Below the pieces are notes generated by a model. It was not told the origin of the DNA. It made no database searches and saw only the letters and a list, made by a program, of their open reading frames with translations. From Gracilaria gracilis (taxonomy: Eukaryota > Rhodophyta > Florideophyceae > Gracilariales > Gracilariaceae): a stretch of DNA of 64,000 nucleotides. The stretch covers positions 186,001 through 250,000 of the forward strand of contig JARGSG010000042.1 in assembly GCA_030374805.1 (NCBI GenBank), read 5' to 3'. A program made the position numbers and the translations under genes. Below are positions 54,250 through 64,000 of the stretch, in pieces (position 1 is the stretch's first letter; each line of letters starts with the position of its first letter).

Positions 54250-55287
54250 ATGGGTGGCAAGGACGAGAGTTGTTGTAAGTCGCTCAGGCCTGTTCAAGTC
54301 GTTTATCGCCGGACGCCGTTTTTTCTCGGGATGTCGAATGGATACGTTGGTGATGAGGAGCTAATAACTCTGCTGCATAGAATGGAAGTGCCAGAGATGC
54401 CGCCACGGAAGGAGGGAGGGGGTACTGAGGGGGTTTGTGTGAGTCAGAGGGTTTGTAATGGGGATGGAGGAGGCGGTGGAGGTGATGGGGATGGGGATGG
54501 AGGAGGAGGACCGGAGAGAAGGTTTATGGGGGAGATGGAGGAACGGGTGAGGAAGCTTGGGGGGAGTATGAAGGAGCACTTCGACGACATGCTGTCGGAG
54601 ATGGTGGCAGATATGGGAGGGGTGGTGCTGAGTGTGTCGGAGGTTGGGGTGCCGATGGAATTGATTTCGACGATTCGGAAGAGGATGAAGTTGACTTGGG
54701 TGGGGGCTGTGGGACATGTGAATGGGATGTTGGAGTGCGTGAGGAGGGAGATGGGGAGGCTGGGAAAGGAGAACATGGGGCTGAAGGGTAGGGTTGAAGT
54801 GTTGGAGGAGCGAGTGGGACAGGTGGAGAAGGCGTGCAAATTGCTGATGGAGTTGAAGGAAATGGTGAGGGGAGGGGGAGTAGGGGTGGGAGAGGGAGCA
54901 GGTAAAGGGTCGCCGGTGACGCCTGGTTCTCGGGGTGGGCAGGGGAGTGTGAGGGAGAGTGGGGGAGAAGAGAAGGGAGGAGAAGGTGTGGGGAGTTGAA
55001 TGAAGAAGAGGAGGAAGGGTGGGGTGATGGTGGACGAAGATGGGAAGGTGTTTGTGCCGCCGCAGCTGCCGGGTGGCGCGCCGTTGGTGGGTTTCGGGAG
55101 TACGGCGGCGGCTGCGAGGACGGCGGAGCGTATATTGGAGGAGCAGGAGGAGAAGAGACTGGGAGGGGTTGGGAGCCGCTTTGGTGCTAGGAGGGTGTAC
55201 CAGAATGGGGATAGTTGTCCGTTGGACTTCTTTAACTTCACCTTTAGGGAAACTGAGACTCAGGATCCGAATGCCGAGTTGGAATAA
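54250..55287 (+). CDS. coiled-coil cargo protein with one in-frame TGA
   Basis: A frame from ATG 54250 continues to 55287 with a single TGA at 54997-54999. A Gly/Asp-rich low-complexity stretch at about 54460-54520 precedes a coiled coil (MKEHFDDMLSEMVADM; VEVLEERVGQVEKACKLL). A Gly-rich linker follows, and after the TGA comes a short segment with KKRRKGG and VYQNGDSCPLDFFNFTF. No enzyme motif. This is the last gene before the right terminal repeat. Its layout recalls the 41109-42320 protein, though I see no sequence match. Confidence 0.45.
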
Positions 55288-55376
55288 ACCAGCGCTGGTG
55301 ACCCGAGAGTAAATTTTTTGAGTGATTTTGACGACTGCGACGAATATGAGGTAACGGGCAGTGGCGCACGAACTGC

Positions 55377-55539
55377 AAACTAGCATACAACTTCAACAAA
55401 TGGAGTTCAACTGCGGCACGTTGAAATGCGATTTCCCAAAGAAATTTTTTTTGTCTTGCCAACTAGGGCAATCTGCGAAATTGCTAGTTTTTTCGGACTT
55501 TTATTTTCATAACTAAGGATCTATCATACTAAACTAGCA
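55377..55539. repeat. right subterminal motif cluster
   Basis: aaactagca at 55377-55385 and 55531-55539 (the last overlaps the terminal repeat) and its complement tgctagttt at 55482-55490. Confidence 0.7.
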
Positions 55540-55556
55540 TTCCGAGAACACCGACG
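55531..55556 (-). repeat. right terminal inverted repeat of the 19.2-kb transposon
   Basis: Ends ...cattccgagaacaccgacg; reverse complement of 36314-36339 with two mismatches. Confidence 0.88.
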
Positions 55557-55558
55557 CA

Positions 55559-56826
55559 AGGATTTGTGTAACAGAGGGGCATTTACCGACTGTTGGAGGG
55601 GGCGGCATACTGTCGTTGGGATACGGTTACTCGAATGTGATTGTGCTCTCTTCTTAAGACAAGAGTGGTACGGAGTCGGCCCAGTCTCCCACACTGGGGG
55701 CTTCATCGTTGTTCAACACTGCCAATCGATTGGCTTGCACTTCGTTGCCTGTATTTGGGGCCCTGTGCGTCGCATTGGATGGTAGTCGGTTCTCAACCTC
55801 CATAGGAGGCGTTTGCACACCCTGGCGGCGACGTTGGTTGTTACCAATTCTGTCAGCCTATACGCGTTTGTTCTCGTGCGGTGGGGCATCTAGTAGAGCG
55901 AGTTCACTATGTGGCTGTCTTTGTTTCTACTTCAAGAAACAGCGTTTTTCAAATTCACGAAGTGCCTTCGCAAAGTAAAAGCGAAGGCGCCAAGTGGCAT
56001 CTTTGTTCTCGAGGCGTTGGATTTCGCGGCTGAATGCGTATATCATTTGCAAAACATCTGCTGATGTATTGCAGACGTGTAGAAGATCGTCGACGGGCTC
56101 TACATTGATCGGCGGAAGTCGCTGGAAACTGCAGTGGCGTTTTAGAAACTGTCGGGCCCGTTCGTAGGCTGGTTGGACTAGGGGGAGACCATTCTTGGCC
56201 CCCATGACCAAGAACTTGCGAGGGTTATCTGTGATCACGATAGTGAGTGGCTTACGTAGGCCTCCATAAGCGATGAGATTAATAATGCGGGAAGGGTTTT
56301 GGAGCGATGGCAGATCGTTCGGCGTTGTGAGGGAAAGGAATGGCTTTTTCACATATCCACATATATCAACAGTGGAGCGCACCACACTCCTAACGCCTCT
56401 ACGGGCCATAGGCACCGTGTCGAAATCAATGTCGTTTTGGGGCTCGGCCATGTCGGTATGCAGGTGTGGAAGATGTGTGGGTTTGGGGGCAGGAGTTTTC
56501 GGTTTATGATTCTGGACAATAGACGAGTACGTTGGCTGCGCTGACTTCGGAGTCGGTTGTTCAGAGTCCTTGTTTTGCGGTGCACTTTGAAGTGCTTGAG
56601 CTGGAGTTAGGCCAGCGGCCACACAGAGTTCTTCAATGAGAGCGTCCATTTTGGCGCCCTCCGTTACAGCCATAACTGCGATAGTCTTTAGGCTGAAACA
56701 AGAGTCAGCGAGGCCGTTGATATACTTTTTCATATCTCCTGGCTTGTCGAACGTCATGTGCGGGTGGAGGGCGCGCTGGCCTTTTTCCAAGAAATCCATG
56801 TTCGAACTGGTACACGCTGTACCCAT
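55559..56826 (-). pseudogene. retroelement ORF, 5' half, split by the 19-kb transposon
   Basis: An intact stretch of 299 codons (56826-55927) continues in the same frame, through stops TAG, TAG, TAA and TAA that all fit Gln codons, to the transposon border at 55557. It then resumes at 36311. The intact part has a Pro/Lys-rich linker (PTPKSAQPTYSSIVQNHKPK) and a helical N-terminal region. A later segment reads APSVGDWADSVPLL. No zinc knuckle is visible. By position it is the gag-like N-terminal part of a retroelement polyprotein whose RT-upstream segment is at 36.0-36.3 kb. Function inferred from context. Confidence 0.5.
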
Positions 56827-57576
56827 CTGTGGGAGAGCGATTCTAGAAGACTAACCAGCTGGAGGGCTCGCAATGGAAGTGCAACACGTGTACAGGCCTG
56901 CATAGGTGCCATCACGTGTGCGCGTTTATCCAGGGGCCTATTTCTTATTTTATCTCATTAGATTAGCCATTAGGACCTACTGTAGATATAGGATAGGGCA
57001 CATTACAGTGCCACAGGGTCGAGGCGCCTTGGTGCAGATACTTAAGCACCTCGAGCAGCGCCTCCCCTCAGATTGTAAACGAGACACCCTCTTGGTCACG
57101 ACTAGCCCGCAAGCTTGCTGTTTCCCTCCCTCTAGGTCTTCAAGCCGCCACTACTGCACCTTCCGTCCTGTAGGAGCGCATAGTTAGTGTCCGTCTATTG
57201 TACCTCCATACCAGAGGTGTCGGCGTCATCCCCTTCCCACGTGGACCGCTCTGCCAAGCTACCATCGAGGCCTTAGGAGTGAGCGCCCTTTGCCCACTAT
57301 CCTACATTTGGTCTCCCGACCTAGAATCCTCTAGGACGACCCGTGGACCTTTTCGGGAAAGAAGATTACTCTAGGATTCTACCACACAGGATCTGGAGCG
57401 ACGGACTGGTAAACGAAAACAACCGCCCCATGGATACCGATAACCTTCAGAAAGATGACTCTCGGGCCCCCCAAGCTGGCCTCAGTGGAGCTACGACGGT
57501 TCCCGAAACTATTGGCCTCATAGCTGATGCGAGCAGTGACCATCGGAGCACATGAAGCCAACCTCAGGGAAGCCCA
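56827..57576. other. likely 5' LTR/leader of the gypsy element
   Basis: Non-coding sequence between the convergently placed retroelement ORF and the gypsy gag. It probably includes the 5' LTR and primer-binding site, but the 3' LTR is missing from the truncated element, so no repeat pair confirms it. I did not identify a tRNA-complementary site. Confidence 0.35.
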
Positions 57577-59583
57577 ATGACCCCGGTGGATAACCCCGAA
57601 CGGATAGGTAGAGAGCCCAATTTAGCCTCTCGTCTTTTTTCCCGCTTGGACAGGATCAATTCCAAGCCGGCCACGCCGACGCAGGACGCAATGGAAGTCG
57701 CCCCGAATGTCAGGGCAGACCTTTCCAAGGGTCTCTCTGAAGTCCTCTGGCCACAGGTGAGAAGGCTCTGTGAAGAGCATGTACAGACCCTTTTGGATAC
57801 TCGCGTACCAATGGTCTTGGACGGGATGATTGACCAACGGATTCACCGCCTTATCCCTAAGGTCTTGGAGTCGACAACCTTTGTCGATGCCATAGCCTCG
57901 GTCATTTGGACGGAGGTCACAAGCCAGGTAGGTCCCCCGGCCCTTGCGGCCGCTAAGCAACGTAATCCATCGGCCTCTGTGTTGCAATCACATTCCAAAC
58001 CCCCGGGAGTAGCTGCCTTACCAGCCTCTCGCCGGATCAATTTGCAGGAAGACCAAATGGAATTGCACCCAGGGAGTGGAAGAGAGCCTCCCCGGCAGGT
58101 AGGCCTAATGGATGCACCACCCAGAAGGTACCAGGGGTCCCAGGAGCCCCGTAGGCCCAGTCGATTTGGCGATGAGGAGATCGGTTCATTGGACAGACGA
58201 AGTGTTGACCGTAGGAAGAAGAGAGGCAAGAAGAAGGATAAGAAGTCGAGAAAAAGGAGAGACTATTCGAACGATAGCGATGATGATTCCAGTTCGGACT
58301 CGTCGTCGTCGCCCGACTCGGACGCGGATGAGGCAGCTGTTCGACGCCTCAAACCGTTGACCACCACCAACGAACTTTTCAAGAAAGTTCTGGATTATCG
58401 GACATACCGCTTGGTTGACAAGTCCAAACGTTATTCAGGTTCGGTGTCCCGCAAGGTCACCAAATGGGCCAAAGGAATGCAGCTCACCCTTACGGACAAG
58501 TTCTCGGGTGCTGACCCGATCACCTTCCTCAGGTTCTTGAGTCAGTTCCGTACGGCCTGCGATCAGAACGGCGTCCATGAAGGTGCCGCTCTGTACCTGT
58601 TTCAGTTTTTCCTCAGTGGACAAGCTCGTGACCATGTGGTAGCGAAGATTTCTGGGACTAATGACCCGATTGATGCGACCGACAGGGAGCTTCTCAGGTC
58701 GTATCCGGAAGTTTTTCACTACCTACTGGACACCTATGCCACTGATGACGTCATTATGGACGCCCATCAAGACGTGATTTCCTTCAGGCAAGGCACCAAT
58801 ATGACAGAGTCGGACTTTGCTGACCAAATATGGAAGAATGCGTACCGTTGTGGAAATGTGTGTTCCGAAGGTCGACTCAAGCAGCAATTCATCGCTGGGC
58901 TGCTTCCGGCCATTAGGACATATGTGCAGAATCACCACACAGACCACCAGAATCTTTCCTTCCGTCATCTGGTTACGTATGCCGATGGTTAGGGCAAACC
59001 CTGTAGAACTTCTCGTCGGGCTGCGGACATGGATGCTAGAGGCCGAGCTTCCCCGTTGCGGAAAAGCTCTAAAGTCCATATGGTCAATTCATCTGAAAGC
59101 GAGTCCGTTGGCACCATGCATTCGGAAGAGGGAGATATCCTTGCAGTCTCTTTCTCTTCCATGCCGTCTGGTGCTCCATTCATAGCGGCCACCGGAACGA
59201 GCAGTCCATCTGGACATACGACGCCGAGGTACACCTTTGCCCAACCTAAGAAGGACGTTTTCACCCGATCAGGGGCATGCTTTATTTGCCAGTCTACGGC
59301 GAGACCGTGCGACTGCATGAAGTTCACGCCAGAGGACGTTCGCAAGAACCTGTTGGCCAGAAGGGATGAGAACTTTCAAGCGAGGAAGTCCGAAGGAATG
59401 TACGCTCGACCATACCAAAGAATTTCGCAGTCTCCAGGCTCTAGTCGATACGCCACCCCTCGCGAGACAATCCGTCCTTCGCAGGTCAACATTATTGACT
59501 CGAACGACGCGGAACAGATTCCACAGGTACAGGACGATGGAGTTCCACTGACCCGTCATGGAGACACGGAACAGGAAAACGAG
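57577..59583 (+). pseudogene. gypsy Gag
   Basis: A frame of about 669 codons with one TAG (58990-58992). A helical N-terminus is followed by a Lys/Arg-rich stretch and a Ser/Asp tract (about 58260-58330). The retrotransposon capsid-like region comes next (LTDKFSGADPITFLRFLSQF; FRQGTNMTESDFADQIW). After the TAG a nucleocapsid-like segment contains a Cys cluster (CFICQSTARPCDC, about 59280) that is not a standard CCHC knuckle. The pol frame begins about 110 bp later in another frame. Confidence 0.75.
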
Positions 59584-59696
59584 TAGAGGAGCGGAACGAG
59601 GCGAGCAGCCCCTCTGAGGATCCTAGCCTCAAACCCGTTGGACCCCAGGAGCCAGTTGCCACCAGCTTATCAAGTTCTTCGGAGTGCAACCAACCA

Positions 59697-62600
59697 GTGG
59701 ACTATTGGATTAATGACCTGGAAGAGGCGTCATCGGATGACCCGGACCCAGTTTGTGTCGTTAGGAAAGAGAACCACAAGGTTCGAATGATTATAGGACT
59801 CCGAACCTCCCACGCCCAAGTAATTACAAGCGTGCTGGATACTGGTTCTGAGCTGAACCTGGTACATCCAAAGGTCCTACTATATGGTTGGGAAGACAAG
59901 GTTCAGATGAGGAAGACCCCCAGGATCACAGATGCGGCACGCCGACCTATGGCCATTAAAGGAATCGTACCATTGTTTATCCAATTGGGCAATCTAAAAG
60001 TCCGTACTTGGTTCCTTGTTTGTCTTAATTTGGGCGCGGAGTGCATCCTTGGGACTTTCTTCATCCACCGTTACGTGAAGGCCATCTATCCAGGTCTTCG
60101 GAAAGTCGCTTTCAATCGCGCACATCCAGTGGCTTTTGTAGGTTCCAAACCGGGACCAGACGCGAACCCACGACGTCCTCCACTGGCTACAAACACCGTG
60201 TCCAACAAGGTCAAACTCACAAAGGCGGTGTTGATACCACCAATGACTCAGACCACCGCTTGGGCACAGTTCGAATCCTCTGGTCTGTTAACGCTTCAGA
60301 ATCATCCGAAGGCGATTTGGCGTCAACTCACCCTCATGGCTAATGGCGTAATGGACGTTCGTCCGCGTCAGCCGTTTATGGTCAATCTCAGTAATTTCCG
60401 AGACCAACCAGTTGGGCTACCTAAAGGAACAATGGTCGGCATCGCCCTGCCAGTTCCTGTGGCCATTATGGAAACCAATCTGGACGACTCTACCCCCGAC
60501 GACGACGAGGACGTCGAGTCATGGGAGGGAGAAGTCCACATGGGCGAGAAATTCGAATCATACCGGCCTCAGATTATAGAACTCCTTCGAGAATTCAAAT
60601 CCATGTGGTCTGGCAAGTTGGGTGAAATTCGGGCTACGAAGCACCGAATTGACCTCAAGGAGGACTCAAATCCGCTCTACCAACACCACTATAGGACAGG
60701 CCTTAAGGGACGGTCCATCGTCGCTGAACAAATGGCGAAGATGAGGAAGGCCAATGTCATCGAACCGACCCCTCCACACCATTCCGAATAGGCAAGGCCG
60801 TTTGTCCTGGTTGCGAAGAAAGACGGATCTGTACGGTTCTGCATTGACTACAGGAAATTGAATTCCATGACCAAACGGGATTCGTATCCTATTCCCCTTA
60901 TGGACGACTGCCTTGACATCTTAGGAGAGGCCACTGTCTTTACGACCCTGGACGCCAATTGGGGTTATTGGCAGATACCATTGGACGAGGCCGGAAAGCC
61001 ACTGACGACGTTTGCGACCCACGAGGTACTTTTCAGCTTTAGCAGAATGCCCTTTGGTCTGATGAACGCGCCTGCGACTTTTCAGAGAGCGATGGACATT
61101 GTCCTCTCAAGAATCAAATGGAAATTCGCCCTAGTCTACTTGGATGATGTCATTGGGGAACAATTCAGCCACGTGAAGACAGTCCTTCGCATTCTACAAC
61201 AGGCCGGCATAACATTGAAGCTACCCAAGTGCTTCTTCGTTCAGGCCTCTGTGGACTATCTTGGCCATGTGGTCTTGCCTGGACGGCTTAAGGTAGCCTC
61301 TAGGACCACAGACGCTATCCACCAGGCGAAGCTTCCAAGGACACACACGGAGCTGCGTTCCTTCTTAGGACTCTGTAATGTCTACCGCCGCTTTGTCCAA
61401 GGGTTTGCGACAATCGCTGCTCCGCTGAACGATATGCTGAGGAAAGGGACACCATCGGAGTCTGATTGCCTTACGGACGAGCAATACGAAGCCTACCAGA
61501 CCCTTAAGGATAAGCTTCTTAATCTTCCTATCTTGGCCCTGCCCAAACCGGGCCAGCCGTACATCTTTGATACGGATGCGTCCAAGGGCCAGATTGGATG
61601 TGGGCTTCTCCAGGAACAGGAATCTCCGAAGGACTACCGACCAATTGGATATTAGAGTCGCTCACTGACGAGCCCAGAGCGGAACTACAGCACGTCGGAG
61701 AAGGAGTGCTTAGCCATCATCTGGTCTGTACTGAAACTACGGCCATACTTGGAAGGAGTCCGTTTTACAATTAGGACGGACCATCATTTTTTGAGGTGGC
61801 TCATGAACATGACTGAAGCTTCCAGTAGGCTCGCCCGATGGATATTACGCCTTTCTGAGTTCGACTTCGACGTCGCCTATAGGCCGGGTATCAAGCATCA
61901 AGCCGCCGATGCCCTCTCTAAGATCCTGACATACGGAACGGACTAGTCTCTCTTGGACGACGAGTTACCCACTCCGGACCTCACGGAACACAAGTCAGGG
62001 AAAGAAGATGAATACCTATTAGGTCAGGTTAATTGCGACGACCGAGAAGTGGATGCGAAGACGGTGTATCTCGTGGACTGGCCTTTGGAAGAAGCTCGTG
62101 AAGCGCAGACCTTTGAGGTCAATGCGGTTCAGCCGGAGGAAAAAGAGCTTCTGCCCATCACCCTCGATGAGCTCCTACAGGCCCAAAAAGACGATGTCTA
62201 CTGCAAGAAGCAGGCCGACCTCGTTGGAACCCCTGGCTGCCTATTTGACCATGACCGACATGGATTGCTTTGTCGTAGAGCACCTCTGGACGGAGCCATC
62301 CAAAGAGTCATTCCGAAGTCCCTTAAAGCACGAGTGCTTTACTTGGCTCATTATCCCCGGCTGGCTGGTCATCCTGGAGGGACGAAGATGTATCAGTCCC
62401 TACGAAAGCATTTCTACTGGCCGTTTATGACAAATGACCTTTGGTTTACTTCAAGGACATGCATTTCATGTGCGAAGACGCGTGGCTCACGTGCCACCCA
62501 TCAGGCCAAACTGAAGTTGTTTCCAGTAGCCGGACCATGGGAATTCATTGCGACTAATATCCTTGGGCGTTTGAGACCATGCTGGATATCGACGATTCCT

Positions 62601-62783
62601 ACGACCTGTTTGGACAACATTCGCGCGTTGTCCTGTAGGATTGTCGCAATAGAGTCCTTCAGGTTCCCGTTATGCTCCAACAGAGCTACGTACCGAGACG
62701 CCCGACGGACCCAAGAGCGTGAACTTATCAACAAGTCCTGTAGGTCCCCGGAAACCTTGAGACCAACGGACGAGGCGACCTAA
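59697..62783 (+). pseudogene. gypsy Pol: protease, RT, RNase H, truncated integrase
   Basis: Protease active site DTGSELN starts at 59838. RT follows: DYRKLNSMTKRDSYPIPL, MPFGLMNAPATFQRAMD and YLDDV (Asp pair 61143-61148). RNase H follows: FDTDASKGQIGCGLL, EKECLAIIWSVLK, IRTDHHFLRWL and HQAADALSK. Integrase has its HHCC zinc domain (HYPRLAGHPGG, then CISCAK) and then PWEFIATNILG, where the first catalytic Asp is Asn, before the match is lost near 62590. Stops are TAG 60789-60791 and TAG near 61654; at both, family consensus has Trp, so TGG-to-TAG is likely. A further TAG lies near 61945. Confidence 0.85.
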
Positions 62784-64000
62784 CGTAGGTCTTCCGCAGC
62801 TTGGATAACGTCATCAGCAGTGGCTGAAACGGAAGGCAAAAACGCAATCGCTACTATCGCCCGCTGGTCAACCTGTGCGTACTCATGGGCTACTGGAATG
62901 TCTGCCTCTACTGTCGGCGAGCCACTGGAGGCCGACACATCCTGCTCTTGGGACGGACCTTCGGGATCATCGCCCCCAAGCAGAACAGCGGCATCGATTA
63001 CCCCAGGACTAGAGAACGAATTGGCGTCGTCTTCATCAGTGACCACGTTAGGACCAACGGGAATAACAGGCAGCTCTTCCTCCTGTTCGGACGCAAGAAG
63101 TGCCGTGTCCTCAAGGAAGTTCTGGGAGGTGAACCCCTCACCTCTCGGCCAGTAGTTCTGCAGGTTCCAACGAGGTACTGCTGTTGGGTTCTCCTTCAAG
63201 GGCTTAGCCAAGTAAGCCTTGACATTATCATGGATTTGCGGGTGGCGCGCGATGTTCCGAAAGGAATCGCTCTCGTAGTCGTACCAGAGGTATCCAGGGG
63301 TCTGCTTCCAATCAACGGTTAGGACGTGATCCAAGACTGCCTCCGTGTCCTCCAAAGTGAACTCCGTCCCACGGATGATGTTTTGAATTCCAAGACAGTG
63401 CCGGAAGTACCGGATCAACGATACTGGAAGAGGGCACAGACGGCCTTTGGGGCAACGGAGGCCAATTCCTTCGGACCAAACACGCCAATCTTTGCTCCGA
63501 ACGTTCGCACGCACTCCATATCTCGCAGCATGCAGGAAGGTCATAAGGACAAACACCGCCCACTGGACGAATTCGATTTGCCAGATCCGTTCAAGGTGAA
63601 CCGTCCTCGGGGCCAGCAGGTCGTGCGCATGGTAGGCGAAGATGGAAGGCGTTGGGACTATAAGCAGCGGGGAAACCTTCCAGAAACCATGGAATCGGTT
63701 GTCCACAGGAAACTCCGGTACGGCCACGTAGAGTCCCTGTCGAGCCCTCGCGGGCATGTCGTGGAACTCTACATTATGCCAGCAAAAGAAGAAACCAAGG
63801 GACTTAGGAATCCTTGCGTCGGGCTCCACCAGGTCGCCCCAGAAGTCCCGATTGGCCAGGCAGTATATCTGGTCGTACAGAGGGAGAAAGCACATGAGAC
63901 CCAAAGGATTGTGACTTGCCAGCGGGAACAGAATGTCCACACTATCCGGGAACTTGCGCTCCAGGTCATCTACAAGGAACTTGAGTCGCCATTGGTAATC
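62780..64000 (-). CDS. unknown protein leaving the right edge
   Basis: The minus-strand frame is open from the window edge to a stop at 62780, at least 406 codons, so its start lies outside. Composition is that of a folded protein: aromatic-rich first half (LANRDFWGDLVE; FHGFWKVSPLLIVPT; IWQIEFVQWAVFVLMTFLH), then RYFRHCLGIQNIIRGTEF and an acidic C-terminal tail. No family recognised. It is convergent with the truncated gypsy pol and may be an antisense ORF of that element's 3' region, the Gag of another element, or a host gene. Confidence 0.5.
   Translation of the reverse strand, partial: DYQWRLKFLVDDLERKFPDSVDILFPLASHNPLGLMCFLPLYDQIYCLANRDFWGDLVEPDARIPKSLGFFFCWHNVEFHDMPARARQGLYVAVPEFPVDNRFHGFWKVSPLLIVPTPSIFAYHAHDLLAPRTVHLERIWQIEFVQWAVFVLMTFLHAARYGVRANVRSKDWRVWSEGIGLRCPKGRLCPLPVSLIRYFRHCLGIQNIIRGTEFTLEDTEAVLDHVLTVDWKQTPGYLWYDYESDSFRNIARHPQIHDNVKAYLAKPLKENPTAVPRWNLQNYWPRGEGFTSQNFLEDTALLASEQEEELPVIPVGPNVVTDEDDANSFSSPGVIDAAVLLGGDDPEGPSQEQDVSASSGSPTVEADIPVAHEYAQVDQRAIVAIAFLPSVSATADDVIQAAEDLR

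Larger units (their letters stand above)
36314..55556. mobile_element. 19.2-kb DNA transposon carrying chromatin-modifier genes
   Basis: The unit is bounded by 26-bp inverted repeats (24/26 identical) and a CA dinucleotide on each side (36312-36313 and 55557-55558). Each end has a cluster of a 9-bp motif in both orientations. It contains a Plavaka/KDZ/CACTA-like transposase near the left end and at least six further genes, including a DNA methyltransferase-SET fusion and a 2-oxoglutarate dioxygenase. Both flanks belong to one retroelement reading frame, which shows that the block is an insertion. Terminal bases CGTCGGTG differ from the canonical CACTA end. The transposase and several cargo genes are broken, so this copy is probably immobile on its own. 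Confidence 0.8.
57577..62783 (+). mobile_element. Ty3/gypsy retrotransposon, 3'-truncated
   Basis: Gag, protease, RT, RNase H and the start of integrase occur in the Ty3/gypsy order. Integrase loses recognisable sequence after its first catalytic position, and no 3' LTR follows; a convergent unrelated ORF begins at the same point. Stops are present in gag, RT and RNase H, so this copy is dead. Confidence 0.85.

Noticed and set aside
54361..55386. 341- and 265-codon minus-strand ORFs rich in His/Pro/Ser
   Set aside because: Antisense shadows of the Gly/Glu-rich coiled-coil gene; no motif.
1260..61656. Stop-codon reassignment (TAA/TAG read as Gln)
   Set aside because: TGA and Trp-to-TAG stops also occur inside conserved domains, and long frames such as 7374-9242 contain no internal TAA/TAG, so mutation decay explains the pattern better.
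1..64000. tRNA or rRNA genes
   Set aside because: No cloverleaf or rRNA-like segment was recognised by eye; a covariance-model scan would be decisive.

Overview
Eukaryotic genomic DNA, almost entirely a nested transposable-element graveyard. It carries remnants of a eukaryotic replication gene (DNA polymerase alpha subunit B), LINE-type, DIRS/Ngaro-type and Ty3/gypsy-type retroelements, a SET domain, a SAP domain and a ubiquitin-protease-like domain. Coding stretches look largely intron-poor. A multicellular red alga is my best guess, but this is an impression from gene compactness and element mix, not a proof.

Layout. 1-3.1 kb: edge of an unknown gene (-), a GC-rich spacer and a decayed POLA2 copy (+). 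3.3-9.2 kb: a broken SAP-domain gene (-) and an intact 622-codon cysteine-peptidase-like gene (-). 9.4-13.6 kb: a tyrosine-recombinase (DIRS/Ngaro-like) retroelement between 173-bp direct repeats. 13.9-15.1 kb: a 5'-truncated LINE with a 20-bp target duplication. 15.3-21.55 kb: a run of unrecognised, frame-broken minus-strand coding pieces, cut by a second LINE (21.56-24.84 kb) that is followed by another LINE 3' end (to 25.36 kb). 26.6-27.5 kb: a decayed reverse transcriptase (-), then a 139-bp MITE-like element. 28.9-36.0 kb: a dead paralogue of a DNA adenine methyltransferase-SET fusion gene (-), split by a LINE at 30.27-34.31 kb.

The main find is at 36,314-55,556: a 19.2-kb unit bounded by 26-bp imperfect terminal inverted repeats, with clustered 9-bp subterminal motifs at both ends. 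Both ends abut the two halves of one retroelement reading frame (55,559-56,826 and 36,011-36,311). Removing the unit plus one copy of a 2-bp CA duplication rejoins that frame. Inside are a Plavaka/KDZ/CACTA-like transposase (36.85-39.8 kb), unknown proteins (40.2-42.8 kb), a DNA N6-adenine methyltransferase fused to a SET domain (43.4-46.5 kb), hairpin-rich non-coding DNA including a 190-bp-period array of 74-bp hairpins (46.9-48.6 kb), a ParB-like protein next to a 2-oxoglutarate/Fe(II) dioxygenase (48.9-52.8 kb), a ketopantoate-reductase-like protein (53.0-53.8 kb) and a coiled-coil protein (54.25-55.3 kb). I read it as a giant DNA transposon that carried its own chromatin-modifying kit: a DNA and possibly histone methyl writer, and a possible oxidative eraser.

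57.6-62.8 kb: a Ty3/gypsy element truncated inside its integrase. 62.8-64 kb: a convergent unknown ORF leaving the window.

Nearly every gene carries in-frame stops. Most fit C-to-T or G-to-A transitions (CAA/CAG/CGA/TGG to stop), so most of these genes are probably dead in this copy.
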